Source: Trema orientale (lineage: Eukaryota; Streptophyta; Magnoliopsida; Rosales; Cannabaceae). Taken from it: DNA of 64,000 bases. The notes beneath the pieces are model-generated. The model searched no databases, was not told where the DNA came from, and saw nothing but the letters and a program-made list of their open reading frames with translations. The DNA lies in the NCBI GenBank assembly GCA_002914845.1, contig JXTC01000141.1, positions 581,649 through 645,648 of the forward strand. Direction: 5' to 3'. Both the position numbers and the translations under genes were made by a program. Shown here in pieces: positions 33,722 through 46,327 of this stretch. Positions within the stretch are counted from its first letter, which is position 1, and every line of letters begins with the position of its first letter.

Positions 33722-36187
33722 TGTTGATAACTTGGTCAAATAGTAGTTTTTCGGTAAAATGCAGTTTTCACGCACTTCGGAGCCGAATTCACTGTATGTT
33801 TAACACGTCAAATAAGCTTAATTCAATGTCTAGGACTCATTTATAGCATTTTATTTGTCGGCTCCAGGTAAGCACGAGGTGGCACTCAGGACACTAATTC
33901 GTATTTAGTTGCACTAAGCTAGCTTAGATTAAGCTTAATCGCGTTATGTTGTTTTTGTGCATTCTAATAATTGAGTGCTAATACTATGTTTGCAATATTA
34001 ATTGGAGTGTAATTGAATTATTTTTATGTTTAATGATTGGTTATGGGGCTAGGTTTTACCAAATTACAATAAGATTGGCCATATAGGATCATAAGTCAAA
34101 GTATGACTAGTTTTCACTTTCTAAATTAGGATTCACCAACTTTGGCTATACTTGGGTGTATGGGAATGACCAGCAACATGGTGAGTATGCTAAGGATATT
34201 TTAGAGCTTGACAAATGGAAAGTAATGAGCAAAATACCCAAAATACCCCTTAGAATTTACGTTATGCCATTTCTTAGTCCTTAAGTATCACTTTTAGACC
34301 AAATCTGGTCATTTGCCTTCCTTTTCTCTCCAGCCACGACCTGAGCCTCTCCAACACCTTCCTACACTTCTCTCAACTTCCCTTAATCATTTTCAAGAGT
34401 TTCCAAGTGGTAGAACTCAAGTTGGAGCTCTAGAAAGCAAGATAGATCAAAACTAGTTAAGGTAGTTCTACTAGTTCTTCTTCTTATATTTTGTTTTCTA
34501 ATTTCAATTCACCACTTGCTCTCAATTAAATAATGGTTCCTCTAGGTTCTCTTGAGTCCTAAAATCAGTTTTAAAGCCTTGAAAATCAATTTGGTGGAGG
34601 TAGAAGGCAAAAGCTTCAATAAAAACTCAAACTAGTCAAGGTGAGCATTATGTAGGATTTTGAAGTTATAGTTAATTTCTCTTGTTTCAGCTCTTAAACC
34701 AAGGTTATTGTTTGATGAATAATAGTCCTAGGAACCCTTACATATTGCTGGAAACATAAAATTTAAGTGGAGGATTAAATTTAAACCTAAAGCCCTAAAG
34801 TGTGCTAGTTATAGATTTAAGTATTTTCATGTGTGGTAGATTATGTTTTTCTATTTGTAATCTGATTTTCTAAACTTGGAGTGTATATTTTATGGATCTT
34901 ATTTTTTATTATATTCATTTGGTGGCTGGTTCTGTTGAGATACAAGTATAAAAGTGGTTTTAAACTTGTTTAAACTGAAAAAGAGTTCAAGTGCACTTAG
35001 ATTGTTCTANNNNNNNNNNNNNNNNNNNNNNNNNNNNNNNNNNNNNNNNNNCGAGTTATTATATGATCAAGTTTCCTAATTTGGTGAAAATAGTGATTTC
35101 GGTCTTGTCCAAGTATCTTAGTTCATTCATTTTAGAAAAATGTGCATATAGAATAAAAGAATTTCATGACAGGTGATTGGCACACCAATCTCTAGGGGAT
35201 GATGACCCTTTCCACTATCAATTTCTATTCAGGACACCAGGTAAGTAAAGACTTACAACTGTATCACAAGAATTACATGGAAGATGTTATTATGTGAAAC
35301 TTACTCATTCTTCAAAGTTATGAAATGGCATGTGCATGGCACGTCTTGCATGCAAATTGAGAATTTCATTACAAAGTATTTAAAAGTGAGTACCATTGTA
35401 CCAATTTTATAAGATAAGTTTTAATGACAATTGTTATTCTGTCGGAGCTGGGTAGGTAAGTCTGTTCATGCAGACTCTCCCGTTGAAGTGGGACTTGCGG
35501 ATCTTATGATGTGTCTCGTTGAAGCGGGACAATATTAACGCAGTGTGAGATGTCCCTTTGACGAGGGAAGGAGTTTTCAAAAACCTCACATGACGGTCGC
35601 ATCTTATTTTACTCTTGGCCAGGGTTTCCGCCCAATGTTATCATGGCCTATCGACTTATGGGACTAGCAGTGTGCTAAGGGCCCAACTATGAATATTTTT
35701 AAAGAAAATGTATGGATTCAAATGTTTAAGAAAGAAAAGTGTACAATAGGAACTTGATGAGATTTTACAGCATACATAAGCATGCATAGTTTTTACTTAC
35801 TGAGTCTTGGCTCATTTTAGTCTTATGATGCAGATGAGGAGGCACATTTTGGTACTGACTAGCTGGTTGCTTGGCTTGTCTTTTGTCGCCGTGATCATAC
35901 AGATGTGGACGAGCTTGACCTGTGGGTGATATTTTTTGTTGGTTTCAGATATTTTGGTATAATGTAAATACTACCACTGATGGCAAAATAGACTGGTGAA
36001 AACTTCTTTTGATTGTACATTTTGTAAAGACACTTTTAACAAGAAATGCCATGCAGTTGCTTTGTTTAAAGGTTTTAGAAAGTTCAAATTTGCCCACTTT
36101 TTTATAAAACTAAAGATAATGTTTAAGAAAGAATAACACTTCCTAGTTTGGCTGTATATGACAATATGGTTAAACTAGGGGGCGTTA
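33722..36187. mobile_element. Possible Ty3/gypsy-type LTR or other long non-coding repeat
   Basis: The block has GC-richer non-coding sequence with repeated words GTTGAAGTGGGACTTGCGGA / GTTGAAGCGGGACAA (about 35480-35540), a pattern I associate with long LTRs of plant Ty3/gypsy elements. No polyprotein, primer-binding site or clear ends could be placed, so this is a weak assignment. A run of N interrupts it. Confidence 0.3.
35010..35051. other. Assembly gap (42 N)
   Basis: Run of 42 undetermined bases. Any frame crossing it is meaningless. Confidence 0.98.
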
Positions 36188-38868
36188 GAAGAATCCCCTT
36201 AGTTAAAGCTTTGTTATGTTACATGGGGTTAATTATGTCATATCATGTTAATTTTTGGAGACATAATTTGTTATTGTGGATTTAGTCTTTGGATGGCACT
36301 ACAGATGTAATTTAGATCTTGTAAATTTTTCGATATCATTAGGCTGTTTCGGGGGTAAAAGATTAGTTTTTTAGTTGATTAAGTTCTATTAGTTGATAAC
36401 TTGATTCTATCATGATTCAATTAGGGAGTAACGTTTCTGTGAATTAGGATATTCATCTAATGGTTTCCATTGCAACTGGGTGTTATTATAGCTAACTGTT
36501 TGTTTTTTCATTTTTCCTCCTTTTTGTGATTTTTTTTGAAGAGAGTGAGTAGCCCACTCTTATTGTTGTAATCTTTTGTAATGGCAAATGGGTGTAAATG
36601 TATTATTTAGGACTTGAATTTGAAAGAAATGAGAACTTTAACTTAAAAAAAAAAAAGTGGAATAGATTTTGAACTATAGTAAATCTAATTTGAGCATATG
36701 ATCTAATAAAAGAAAATTGTAAATATAGAGTACATTGATATTGTTGAGGATAATAAAATCATTGATCTTAAATTTTATTATTAGTAACTTTAGTTCTGTT
36801 TATGCATTGTTATTTATTCTTTTTTTGGCCTTTTCTTTCTTTTTTTTTTAAAAAAATAAATAAATCACAAAGGCAGTAAAATAAGAAAGGCTTTTTTTTG
36901 GTTTTGTTTCTTTTTTGTTTAAATGTAAATATTGAACATGTTGTGTTTGTCATTTACATAATTTGATAAGACTATTTATTTTGAATTTGTAGATATTGAA
37001 CATGGTGCTGCACAAACTTTGTGTTCATTCACGTGGTCATAAGTTAGAGTGAACTATCGATTCGGATATGTACCACTACTTAGAACTCTGTGAAAATATA
37101 TTTAATGAGTTTTTGGGCATTGCATATGCCTATGAATTATTCATTTTTCATTTTCAATTTTTTCTTTTTGATAATTTATGGCATAAAACTTGTGGTTATA
37201 ATATTTTTTAGAGCACAGCTCACTTAAATTCACATTTTCTTATTATACATATGGCAGGAAAAGTAGAACAATCGATGAATATCCAAGGGATGTTCTTGCT
37301 ATGTTCTATAATGGTGATAATGAACAACTCCAAACTCAACTTACTCAAGATCGTTGAAGATAAATGCCATAGTAGATGCTATTTCTTTTTTATTGGGATT
37401 TAGTAGTAGTTGGATAATATTTTGTATGAAACAGTTTATCGTACAGACAAAACTTTCATTATAATATTTTGTTTGGAAATATTTGTCATAGAGACAAAAC
37501 TTTTTTTTTTTCTTAGTACGCTTTTAATGAGAAAGGTCTAACTATGAAAAGTTGGTTATGCGACCATTTAGATTATGGAAAGTTGGTTATGTCGAAATAT
37601 TTGATTTGGAAATTGGCTTTTGCTTTTGCATGGAATTTGTTTCAGCATTAGTGTTTTATATGAAAAATGGCTTTGGGACTATATAATCATGATTTGATAG
37701 TTTAGATAGACCCATGAAATCGCCTAGTGAGATAGAGTACATCTTTTATTAAGCACTCTATTTTTGTGATATTCTCATAGGTACAAAGAGAGAAAAATCT
37801 CCACGGTACCATGTCTTATGCATATGGCCTAAATGTGGAGACAGAGTGTTTCTTTTTCTTCTGTTTTTCTGTTGGTTTTATACTCTTTTTTTTTTTGAAA
37901 AAAGAAAAGCAACACAAAAACATTAATAACTACCCATTTTATGATTAGTAACACAAGAACTAACAACAATACAATAAATACTGCAATTAGTAACATCCTA
38001 AGTGAGCTATTACTAGCTTCAAATGCCAACAAATAGCATTGTACATGTTTCTAAATCTGTGGAAAGTCCTCCCACTAATTTGTCTTCCACTACTACAATC
38101 CTCCTTTTATCACTTCACTAGCATATGTACGTGAAATATCCCATTTATTTCTACTTATTTTCTCCTCATTTTCTGCCTTTTACCATTTAAAGAAACTATG
38201 TATTTCCTTTGCGTATCTAAATAAGAGGCGATTTGGGTTGTCTACAATTTTACTAATTTTGATCTCTACATTCAGTCCACAACCATAGCGCCTATTACGA
38301 ATCTTCACCCATTGTTGTATTGCCATATTTGAGCAATGAGACTCCATAAAAGCCCCTGCGAAAATGTCAAATAACGTGTAAGTTTTTTCTCATAGGCATT
38401 TTATCAAATATCTAGGTGTTGCAATCTAAATCTCAAACTCCATGATTCTAACAACCAAAATAAAAAAGTTTTTAGTCCAAACCCAACGTTTTTAGTCCAA
38501 ACCCAACAATTACATAGGCATTTTATCAAATACCTAGGCTGAATATACATATCAAGCTCCATAAATCACATAGGCATTTTATCAAATACCTATGCTACAA
38601 TCTAAATATCAAACTCTATAAATCACGCACAATCAATATTTACACATCAATACATACCCCAAAAATCACATAAGTAGTAGGTAGAAAAAAAATTACATAG
38701 AACAACCAAGAAAGGGAAAAAAAAGAGAATTTAATCCAAACCCAAACATCAAATTACCCTTATTTGCCTACAGAGTGATTTATTTCAACCTTAACTCTTC
38801 TAATGGAGACAAATCTAAGCTCAACGCCCTTGGCTTGAGAATATATTTTTTTTAAAAGGAAGAAACAG

Positions 38869-38873
<5 letters not shown>
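36188..38873. other. Gene-free region
   Basis: No gene is recognised. A possible exon-like frame of about 33 codons after an acceptor near 37257 (RKSRTIDEYPRDVLAMFYNG...) has no identifiable partner. Three near-repeats of CATAGGCATTTTATCAAATA occur at about 38392, 38513 and 38569. Confidence 0.4.
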
Positions 38874-38900
<27 letters not shown>

Positions 38901-39142
38901 GAGCACCAATCTAGTAGGTATTTTTTTTTTTATCTATGCATAGGTATCAATTGGGCTAATGAAAAAATTTTTTGTACATTTTTTTATATTGAAAAGTAGG
39001 TGAGAGAAAAAGCATTAATGATGCATGTCTTTTCATGCATCTCATTTTAGCCGGTAGATCATTGTTAGATGATAATCCAACGGCTAGAAAAAAAATACCT
39101 ACACATAGGTAAAAAAAAAAAAAATCTACCGAATTGGCAACC
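38901..39142. mobile_element. TA-microsatellite-embedded MITE, family D, copy 1
   Basis: The left end GAGCACCAATCTAGTAGGTA is mirrored by the right end TCTACCGAATTGGCAACC. The conserved inside has CATTAATGATGCATGTCTTT and GATAATCCAACGGCTAGAAA. The left flank is an (AT)n tract (38874-38900), the right flank TATATATATATA. Compare 46090-46327 and 54896-55133. Confidence 0.85.
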
Positions 39143-39589
39143 TATATATATATACTTACTTCAATAAAAATGCGACAGACATTTTTAATCAATTCTCACA
39201 AGAAAAAGATGGAGAATGAGAGAAAAAAAAAAAGACTGAGAATTATTGTATGCCCGAACGCAATTTATGAAGTTAGACTCTCTGTTCTCTCAAAGGCAAT
39301 AAAAGAATTCTCAGCCCCCAGGTTCGAAATTACGAAAGGGAAGTAAGAGTAAGGAATACCAGCTACTACGATAGCTCATATTGTTCTTTGGCTTGAGAAT
39401 CTTCCCTGGGCATCCAAGATGCCGAACTTTATTGGCCCTTGAAGGTTAAATGTGAGGTGAGTGATTTTTAAAAAAGTTTCTCAGCACTTTTATTTGTTTA
39501 TTTCTTTTTATGTTTTTGGTAAATATTTAAAATATTTGGAAACAAGAATATCATATTCTCAGTTTGGATTCGTAATTTTCAGGGGACAA

Positions 39590-39735
39590 AACTCAGGGTA
39601 CAAATTTTTTGAAATTCAAAATGTGAAGATATTTTTTTTACAGAAATTAAAATTTAGGTTTTAAATTGCAGAAACATTAAACTTCAAATTAAACTTCAAG
39701 GGTTTTTTTTTTTTTTTTTTGCAGTTAACCCCATC
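39590..39735. mobile_element. Family B MITE relic
   Basis: Words such as GAAGATATTTTTTTTACAG, TTAAATTGCAGAAACATTAAAC and CTTCAAGGGTTTTTTT resemble one arm of family B. The element is incomplete. Confidence 0.4.
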
Positions 39736-40134
39736 TCATAGGAAGATGACAAAGACTTCAGTTCAATTATGCTAAATTAATTGAAGTGATAGTATTTATA
39801 TTTAGATTACTTATAAAATAAAGAGAAGTATTATTTTCTTTTAGAAAAAAAATTGTAAAAAGAAAAAGGAAATAGTGAAGAAGAAATGCAACATGTTCAC
39901 CATGGCTTGGTCATTCAAGCATGTCGAAAACTCATTACTTAAGTTTAGAATTTATAACCCGACTCCAAGGTGCTGTGAAAACCAAAGTATTTGTCAAAGA
40001 GAATTGATTCCAAATCCCTTATTTATTTATTTTTATTTTTTTTGAAGTAACCGTCAAAGCATTTATTTGAAGAAAAAAAAAAGCACTGTAATACGATGAC
40101 ATGGCATCCACTATATTGCCCGTATCCTATTTAA

Positions 40135-40336
40135 TTTACCGTACCAACTAAAGCCAACTGGGGTTAGCTCAGTTGGTCCAATGTTTGAGGGTTGTGTGTG
40201 TGTGTTTAGGGGGTCAGGCAGGGGTTCAAACCTTGGTAATGTGTGTGTGTGCCATTTTTTATTAATTTGTAGTAAGTGGTGGTCATTAGTTAAGCCCCAC
40301 TTTTAAAAAAAAAAAAAAAATTTACCGTACCAACTA
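40135..40336 (+). mobile_element. tRNA-derived SINE with 16-bp target duplication
   Basis: The body (40151-40320) opens with a tRNA-like promoter: A box TAGCTCAGTTGG (about 40166-40177) and B box GGTTCAAACC (about 40223-40232). A (TG)n-containing tRNA-unrelated region follows, ending in a poly(A) tail (about 40304-40320). It is flanked by perfect direct repeats TTTACCGTACCAACTA at 40135-40150 and 40321-40336, the mark of LINE-driven retroposition. A 5'-truncated relative lies at 48674-48760 on the other strand. Confidence 0.9.
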
Positions 40337-40614
40337 CCGCAGGTTTTTTTTCTGAGCCGAAAAAAAAATAAAAAATTCTGTGGTACCAACTACCACATAA
40401 TTCATCTCACTCCAAAAAAACCATTTTTCATTCTCTAGAAGTCCTTTTCGGTCTTTCCATCAAATTTAATAATTTTTTTTTAGTGGATCAAATTTAATAA
40501 TTCACTTTAATGATAATAATAATTAAAAAGGGGAATAACGGTACGCTACTGTTCTCAAAACAACACCTGTTGGCAAGAGCCCAAAACCCTTGGAAAATAT
40601 TAAACCTGGAATTC

Positions 40615-40622
40615 CATAAATA
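40615..40622 (+). promoter_or_regulatory. TATA-like box of UBA1 copy 1
   Basis: CATAAATA followed by CCCCTCTC is conserved in position and sequence with 49423-49430 before UBA1 copy 2, which supports a promoter role. Confidence 0.55.
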
Positions 40623-40740
40623 CCCCTCTCTTTTCCTCAAAACCTCGCCATATGAACCGAACCATCCCAGCTACTACCTCAGCTCCTCCTCTGTTCATAA
40701 AATTGTTCCTCAATCAAGAAGCTTCTAAAAATTCACATTG

Positions 40741-40741
<1 letters not shown>

Positions 40742-40798
<57 letters not shown>
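40742..40798. repeat. (TA)n microsatellite in the leader of UBA1 copy 1
   Basis: About 28 uninterrupted TA units lie between the TATA-like box and the donor of the leader intron. The matching leader of UBA1 copy 2 (about 49460-49587) has no such tract. Confidence 0.95.
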
Positions 40799-40808
<10 letters not shown>

Positions 40809-40871
40809 CTAAAAACCTCTCTCTTCCTCCCTCCTCAGATTCCAATCTTCGTCTTCGCACAGTCCTAATCG

Positions 40872-41101
40872 GTACGTTTCTCATTTCTTATCAAGATTGC
40901 TTTGTGATTGTTCTTTTTCTTTGCTTCGAATCTTTGTCTTGGAATCATACTCAAATTAAGGTTAGGGTTAATAACAGTAGTTGTAATAGTAGCTATGGTG
41001 CCGATTGTTTTGGGATTGTGGTTTGGTGCTAGAACAGTCTCGTTGATCTTTAGTTTTTTGGTTTTGGTGACGGCGATGATGAGGTTTTGTGGCGTTTTCA
41101 G
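40872..41101 (+). other. UBA1: 5' UTR intron of UBA1 copy 1 (predicted)
   Basis: Donor CTAATCG|GTACGTTT and acceptor GCGTTTTCAG are conserved with 49588-49792 in copy 2. The ATG lies 16 bases after the acceptor. The intron is inferred from this conservation, not from transcript data. Confidence 0.65.
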
Positions 41102-41117
41102 TAGCTTGAGGCATTTT

Positions 41118-44100
41118 ATGCTCCCAGGAAAGAGAGCTTGGGAAGGAGAGATTGGAGAAGAAGACAGTGATTCCACCACCGTAGACTCACCGAACGTTAA
41201 GAAGCGCCGGATTGCTCTCGCCGGGGCCGCAGAATCAGCGGTGAGAAGCAGAAAGAGCTGTAATTTTAACCGCAGTAGCGGTAGCGATAGCAGTGCTAAG
41301 GGGGAAGAAGGACACTTGCTCGCCATGGTTCGGCATGATGCGGACGCTCATGACATCGATGAGGATCTCCATAGCCGGCAGCTGGCGGTCTACGGCCGCG
41401 ACACGATGCGGAGGCTTTTCGCGTCTAATGTCCTTGTCTCCGGGATGAAGGGTCTTGGTGCTGAGATTGGTACGAACTCTATAGACCCTTTTCTTGATTT
41501 TATTATAATTTTTTGCTCGAAGAAAGAGTTGGTACTTGGTAATGTTATTGGTTTTAAGACTGTTAGTGTTGGAATTAGGGGCCACTTTACTAATCTTTAA
41601 TGAAAATAATGGTGAATGGAAAAGGGTTTGGAAATGAATAAGAAGAAAAAAATACACACGTAATCAAGATTCCCTTTTTTGTTTGCATGCCTTAAATTTC
41701 TGGTAATGGAGGGTTTCTATATTTTCTTTCTTTTTACGGCCATTACGGATTAAGAAACATGGTCTAGATATTAGGGAGCTCAATGCTAAGTTCTTTAGGC
41801 ATTTCATTGATGACCTGGATTGGATAGCTTTTAGATTCCCCTTTACACCTCAAAAATTAGTTAATTNAAGGATTTAATGTACTTTCGGTTTTGCAGCGAA
41901 GAACCTCATTCTTGCTGGTGTAAAATCTGTGACTTTGCATGATGAAGGGAAGGTGGAGCTATGGGATTTGTCTGGTAATTTTATCTTTTCTGAGAGCGAT
42001 ATAGGCAAGAACAGAGCGCTTGCTTCTGTTCAAAAGTTGCAAGAGCTAAATAATGTTGTAGTTGTGCAAAGCTTGACTACAAAATTGACGAAAGAACAAC
42101 TTTCTGATTTTCAGGTATTTTACTTTTATGTACCTCATTGATTTATCAACTTTGTTTTCTGGGACATTGCTGGATGGCTTTTGTTGTGTTTTCTTTAGAT
42201 TGGATTTTCTTAGTAGGGCAGAGGTTTCTAGCCTAGAGTTACAAAGTTACAAAAGTTTATAACATGTTCTATTGTGCATGCTTGGGATGCGAGAAGAAGT
42301 ACATGCCCAGTTATGGTTCTTTTGTATTTGCCTTTTGGGGTTAACGGTTTGCACATTTACCTTCTTATTTTGTTGTTTTGCAGGCTGTTGTATTCACTGA
42401 TATCAGTCTTGAAAAAGCTATTGAGTTCAATGATTACTGTCATAATCATCAGCCCGCCATTGCATTCATTAAATCTGAAGTTAGAGGCCTTTTTGGTTCT
42501 GTATTTTGTGATTTTGGACCTGAGTTCACTGTTTCGGATGTCAATGGAGAGGAGCCTCACACGGGTATTATTGCATCCATCAGTAATGACAACCCTGCTC
42601 TAGTATCATGTGTAGATGATGAAAGACTTGAATTTCAGGATGGGGACCTTGTGGTGTTCTCCGAAGTTCAGGGAATGACAAAATTGAATGATGGAAAGCC
42701 GAGAAAGATTAGAAATGCAAGGGCTTATTCGTTCACTCTTGAGGAGGATACCACAAATTTTGGTGCCTATGAGAGAGGCGGTATTGTTACACAAGTGAAA
42801 CAGCCGAAAGTGTTGAAATTTAAGCCATTAAGAGAAGCAATTAATAATCCTGGCGATTTTCTTCTGAGTGATTTCTCCAAGTTTGATCGTCCATCTGTCC
42901 TACACTTGGCATTCCAAGCTCTGGATAAATTTATAACTGCTTTTAGTCGTTTCCCTGTTGCCGGCTGTGAAGAAGATGCTCAGAAGCTTATATCTTTTGC
43001 TGGTGGCATTAATGAGAGTTCATTTGATGGGAGACTAGAGCATGTTGATCCAAAACTTCTGCGACACTTCGCCTTCGGTGCCAAAGCTGTACTGAATCCC
43101 ATGGCTGCTATGTTTGGTGGCATTGTTGGACAGGAGGTTCTAAAAGCTTGCTCTGGAAAGTTTCATCCTCTCTTCCAGGTTAGGAGTTTTCAATTGTTTT
43201 AACCTTTAGGCTCCATTTGGAACTTGGATTTTTTGAAGGAAAGAAAAAAAATTCCAAAGAATTCCACTCTTTCTTGTTTGGATTGAAATAAAAAATGATA
43301 ATTTTTTTTTTCAAGAAAAGCAAAAATTTGATTTAGTGTTATTTTTTAGTATAAAGAATGTTTGACACATTAATTAGTAAAAACAAAAATGTGAAAGTAA
43401 AGTTCTATAAACTTCTAGAAAAAATATTTTCCTTTTTTTTTTTCCAGGAGTTTTCCCTTGCAATTTTTTTTTCCTTCAAAATTCCCGTTCCAAAGGAAGC
43501 CTTGGTATGTGTTACTAGTTTTAAGCCTTTGTTTTTACTGAATTGGGATAAACTTGAATGTATGGATATTCCTCTACCTAGTGCCTTAAGGACAGGACAC
43601 GTTACGCCTATTAATCTGTCTCATATGCGTACCTAAACACCAATACGAATGTGTAATTGTACCTATCGGATAAACTTATATACTCTATCGCTCTACGTTT
43701 TTATTTGGTCTTGAAATTCAACCTTATTACCTTTTTTTACAAGTCTTTATTTTCTTGCGTCAAGAATATGACCATTTTCCTCAAGTTATTTAATCCTTCT
43801 TTATATTGGTTTACAGTTCTTCTACTTTGACTCGGTCGAGTCGCTCCCAACAGAGCCGTTAGATTCCAGTGCTGTTAGACCATTAAATAGCCGTTATGAT
43901 GCACAGATTTCAGTTTTTGGGTCCACACTCCAGAAGAAACTGGAGGATGCTAAGGTATTTATTGTTGGATCTGGTGCTCTAGGCTGCGAGTTCTTAAAAA
44001 ATGTTGCCTTGATGGGTGTTTCATGTGGCAAGCAAGGGAAGCTAACAATCACGGATGATGATGTAATTGAGAAGAGTAACCTTAGCAGGCAATTCCTATT

Positions 44101-45936
44101 CCGTGACTGGAATATTGGGCAGGCTAAATCCACGGTTGCTGCGTCTGCTGCTACGTCAATAAATCCTCGTCTCAACATTGAATCCTTGCAGAACCGTGTT
44201 GGCCCCGAAACTGAAAACATTTTTAATGATGCCTTCTGGGAGAATTTGAGTGTTGTGATTAATGCACTAGACAATGTCAATGCCCGGCTTTATGTTGATC
44301 AGAGGTGTTCATATTTCCAGAAGCCACTTCTTGAGTCGGGAACTCTTGGTGCCAAATGCAATACTCAGATGGTTATTCCTCACTTAACAGAAAACTATGG
44401 TGCCTCAAGAGACCCACCTGAGAAACAAGCGCCTATGTGCACCGTGCACTCCTTTCCTCATAACATTGACCACTGCTTGACATGGGCCCGATCTGAATTT
44501 GAGGGTTTACTTGAGAAGACTCCAGCCGAAGTGAATGCATACTTATCCAACCCAGGTGAATATACTGCTGCAATGAAAAATGCTAGTGATGCACAGGCCA
44601 AGGATACCTTGGAACGCGTCCTCGAGTGCCTTGACAGGGAGAAATGTGAAACTATCCAAGATTGTGTTGCCTGGGCTCGCCTAAAGTAATTCCCTTGATG
44701 ATCATATAATTCTATTTAAATTTTTTTGGACACTAGGCTTATTATGTTTTCTCGTCAGCTCCTGATGCAATGCATTTTGGTTTTCTCAGATTTGAAGATT
44801 ATTTTGCAAATCGTGTGAAGCAGTTGATTTATACTTTCCCTGAAGATGCTGCAACTAGTACTGGGGCTCCATTCTGGTCAGCCCCTAAACGATTCCCACG
44901 TCCCATGCAGTTCTCAGCTGCTGATCCTGGTCACCTCCATTTTGTTATGGCAGCATCAATACTGAGAGCACAGACATTCGGAATTCCAATTCCTGACTGG
45001 CTTAGAAACCCTAAGAAGTTTGCTGAAGCCGTAGACAAAGTGATAGTTCCAGAATTTCAGCCAAAGGAAGGTGTCAAAATTGAGACTGATGAGAAAGCTA
45101 CCAGCGTTAATACCGCTGCATCTGCAGATGATTCTGTGGTAATTAACGATTTAATTACAAAGTTAGAGCGTTGTCGTGCAAACTTGCCGCCAGGATTCAG
45201 GATGAAACCGATTCAGTTTGAGAAGGTCCTCTCTCTCTCTAAAATTCCTACAATGCACGTTACTTGTGGATTTTTTCCTACTCGAGATTTGAATGATTTT
45301 TTTTTTTTACTACCTACTAAGCCTACTTCTAACATGCAGGATGATGATACCAACTACCATATGGACCTGATAGCTGGTCTTGCCAACATGAGGGCTCGGA
45401 ATTATAGCATTCCTGAGGTTGACAAACTGAAGGCCAAATTTATAGCTGGGAGAATTATCCCTGCAATTGCAACCTCCACCGCAATGGCAACAGGTCTAGC
45501 GTGCTTGGAGCTTTACAAGGTTTTGGATGGAGGCCACAAAGTAGAGGACTACCGGAACACATTTGCGAATCTAGCGCTTCCATTGTTTTCAATGGCTGAG
45601 CCTGTTCCGCCAAAGGTCATCAAGCACCGTGACATGAAGTGGACTGTTTGGGATAGGTGGACCGTGAAAGACAATCCTACCCTAAGGGAACTTTTGGAGT
45701 GGCTGAAAAACAAAGGCCTAAATGCTTATAGCATCTCCTGTGGTAGTTGCCTGCTTTATAATAGTATGTTCCCACGACACAAGGATCGCATGGACAAGAA
45801 GGTGGTGGCCCTGGCTAGGGAAGTGGCGAAAGTAGAATTGCCCCCATACCGTCGGCATGTGGACGTTGTTGTGGCGTGTGAGGACGATGATGATAATGAT
45901 ATTGACATACCACTGATATCAATTTACTTCCGGTAA
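41118..45936 (+). CDS. UBA1: Ubiquitin-activating enzyme E1, tandem copy 1
   Basis: Six coding exons, 41118-41469, 41897-42114, 42384-43178, 43817-44685, 44790-45225 and 45340-45936, all GT-AG and in frame, give 1088 residues, the usual size of plant E1. The enzyme adenylates the ubiquitin C-terminus with ATP, takes it as a thioester and passes it to E2 enzymes. Visible parts: variable N-terminus with KKRR; inactive adenylation half from [20 protein letters not shown]; active adenylation half with [10 protein letters not shown] (about 505-513) and [19 protein letters not shown]; active-site Cys in PMCTVHSFP (C663); C-terminal ubiquitin-fold domain ending [10 protein letters not shown]. Intron 3 carries a MITE (43209-43501). 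Intron 5 (114 bases) has no stop in frame. Nothing indicates loss of function. Start: first ATG after the conserved leader acceptor, matching MLP(G/R)KRA in copy 2. Confidence 0.96.
41867..41867. other. Ambiguous base (N)
   Basis: Single N in intron 1 of UBA1 copy 1. It has no coding effect. Confidence 0.95.
43209..43501. mobile_element. PIF/Harbinger-like MITE, family E, in UBA1 copy 1 intron 3
   Basis: The left end GGCTCCATTTGGAACTTGGA is mirrored by the right end CCCGTTCCAAAGGAAGCC. TTA precedes the left end and TTG follows the right end, close to the TTA duplication typical of PIF/Harbinger. The interior has poly-A/T arms. UBA1 copy 2 lacks it at this site. Confidence 0.75.
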
Positions 45937-46089
45937 GTTCTTTTCTGGCGATTCTGTCGAGCTGTGATTTTAGGGAAATTAGCGTTGGATTCCATGTTAA
46001 TAAACGAATGTTGTAGACACATACTGAAAATTTGTAACGCTAGTCATGTTTCATATGTATAAATTAATATCTCATAGGATATATATATA
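45937..46089. other. 3' flank of UBA1 copy 1
   Basis: Probable 3' UTR. It shares words with the flank of copy 2 (GATTCTGTCG, TGTGATTTTAGG), showing that the duplication extends past the stop codon. Confidence 0.5.
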
Positions 46090-46327
46090 GGGCACCAATC
46101 CAACTGTTTTTTTTTTTTTTTTCATATATAGGTATCAATTTGGCCAATGAAAATTTATATATATTTTTTTATAGTAAAAAAAAAAGAAAAATAACATTAA
46201 TAATACACGTCTTTTTATGTATTTTATTATAGCTGTTGGATTATCATTAGATGATGATCCAACGGCTAAAAAAAAATATCTACACATAGGTTAAAAAAAA
46301 AAAAAAATGCCTACTGGATTGGCAACC
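46090..46327. mobile_element. TA-microsatellite-embedded MITE, family D, copy 2
   Basis: The left end GGGCACCAATCCAACTG and the right end CTACTGGATTGGCAACC are inverted. The interior matches the other copies (AACATTAATAATACACGTCT, GATGATCCAACGGCTAAAAA). The flanks are ATATATATATA and ATATATATACATATA. It lies about 150 bp after the UBA1 copy 1 stop codon. Confidence 0.85.

Noticed and set aside
43894-44280. 128-codon minus-strand frame inside UBA1 copy 1, with a twin at 53464-53850
   Set aside because: Antisense shadow of the E1 adenylation domain. It is preserved in both copies because the sense coding is preserved.
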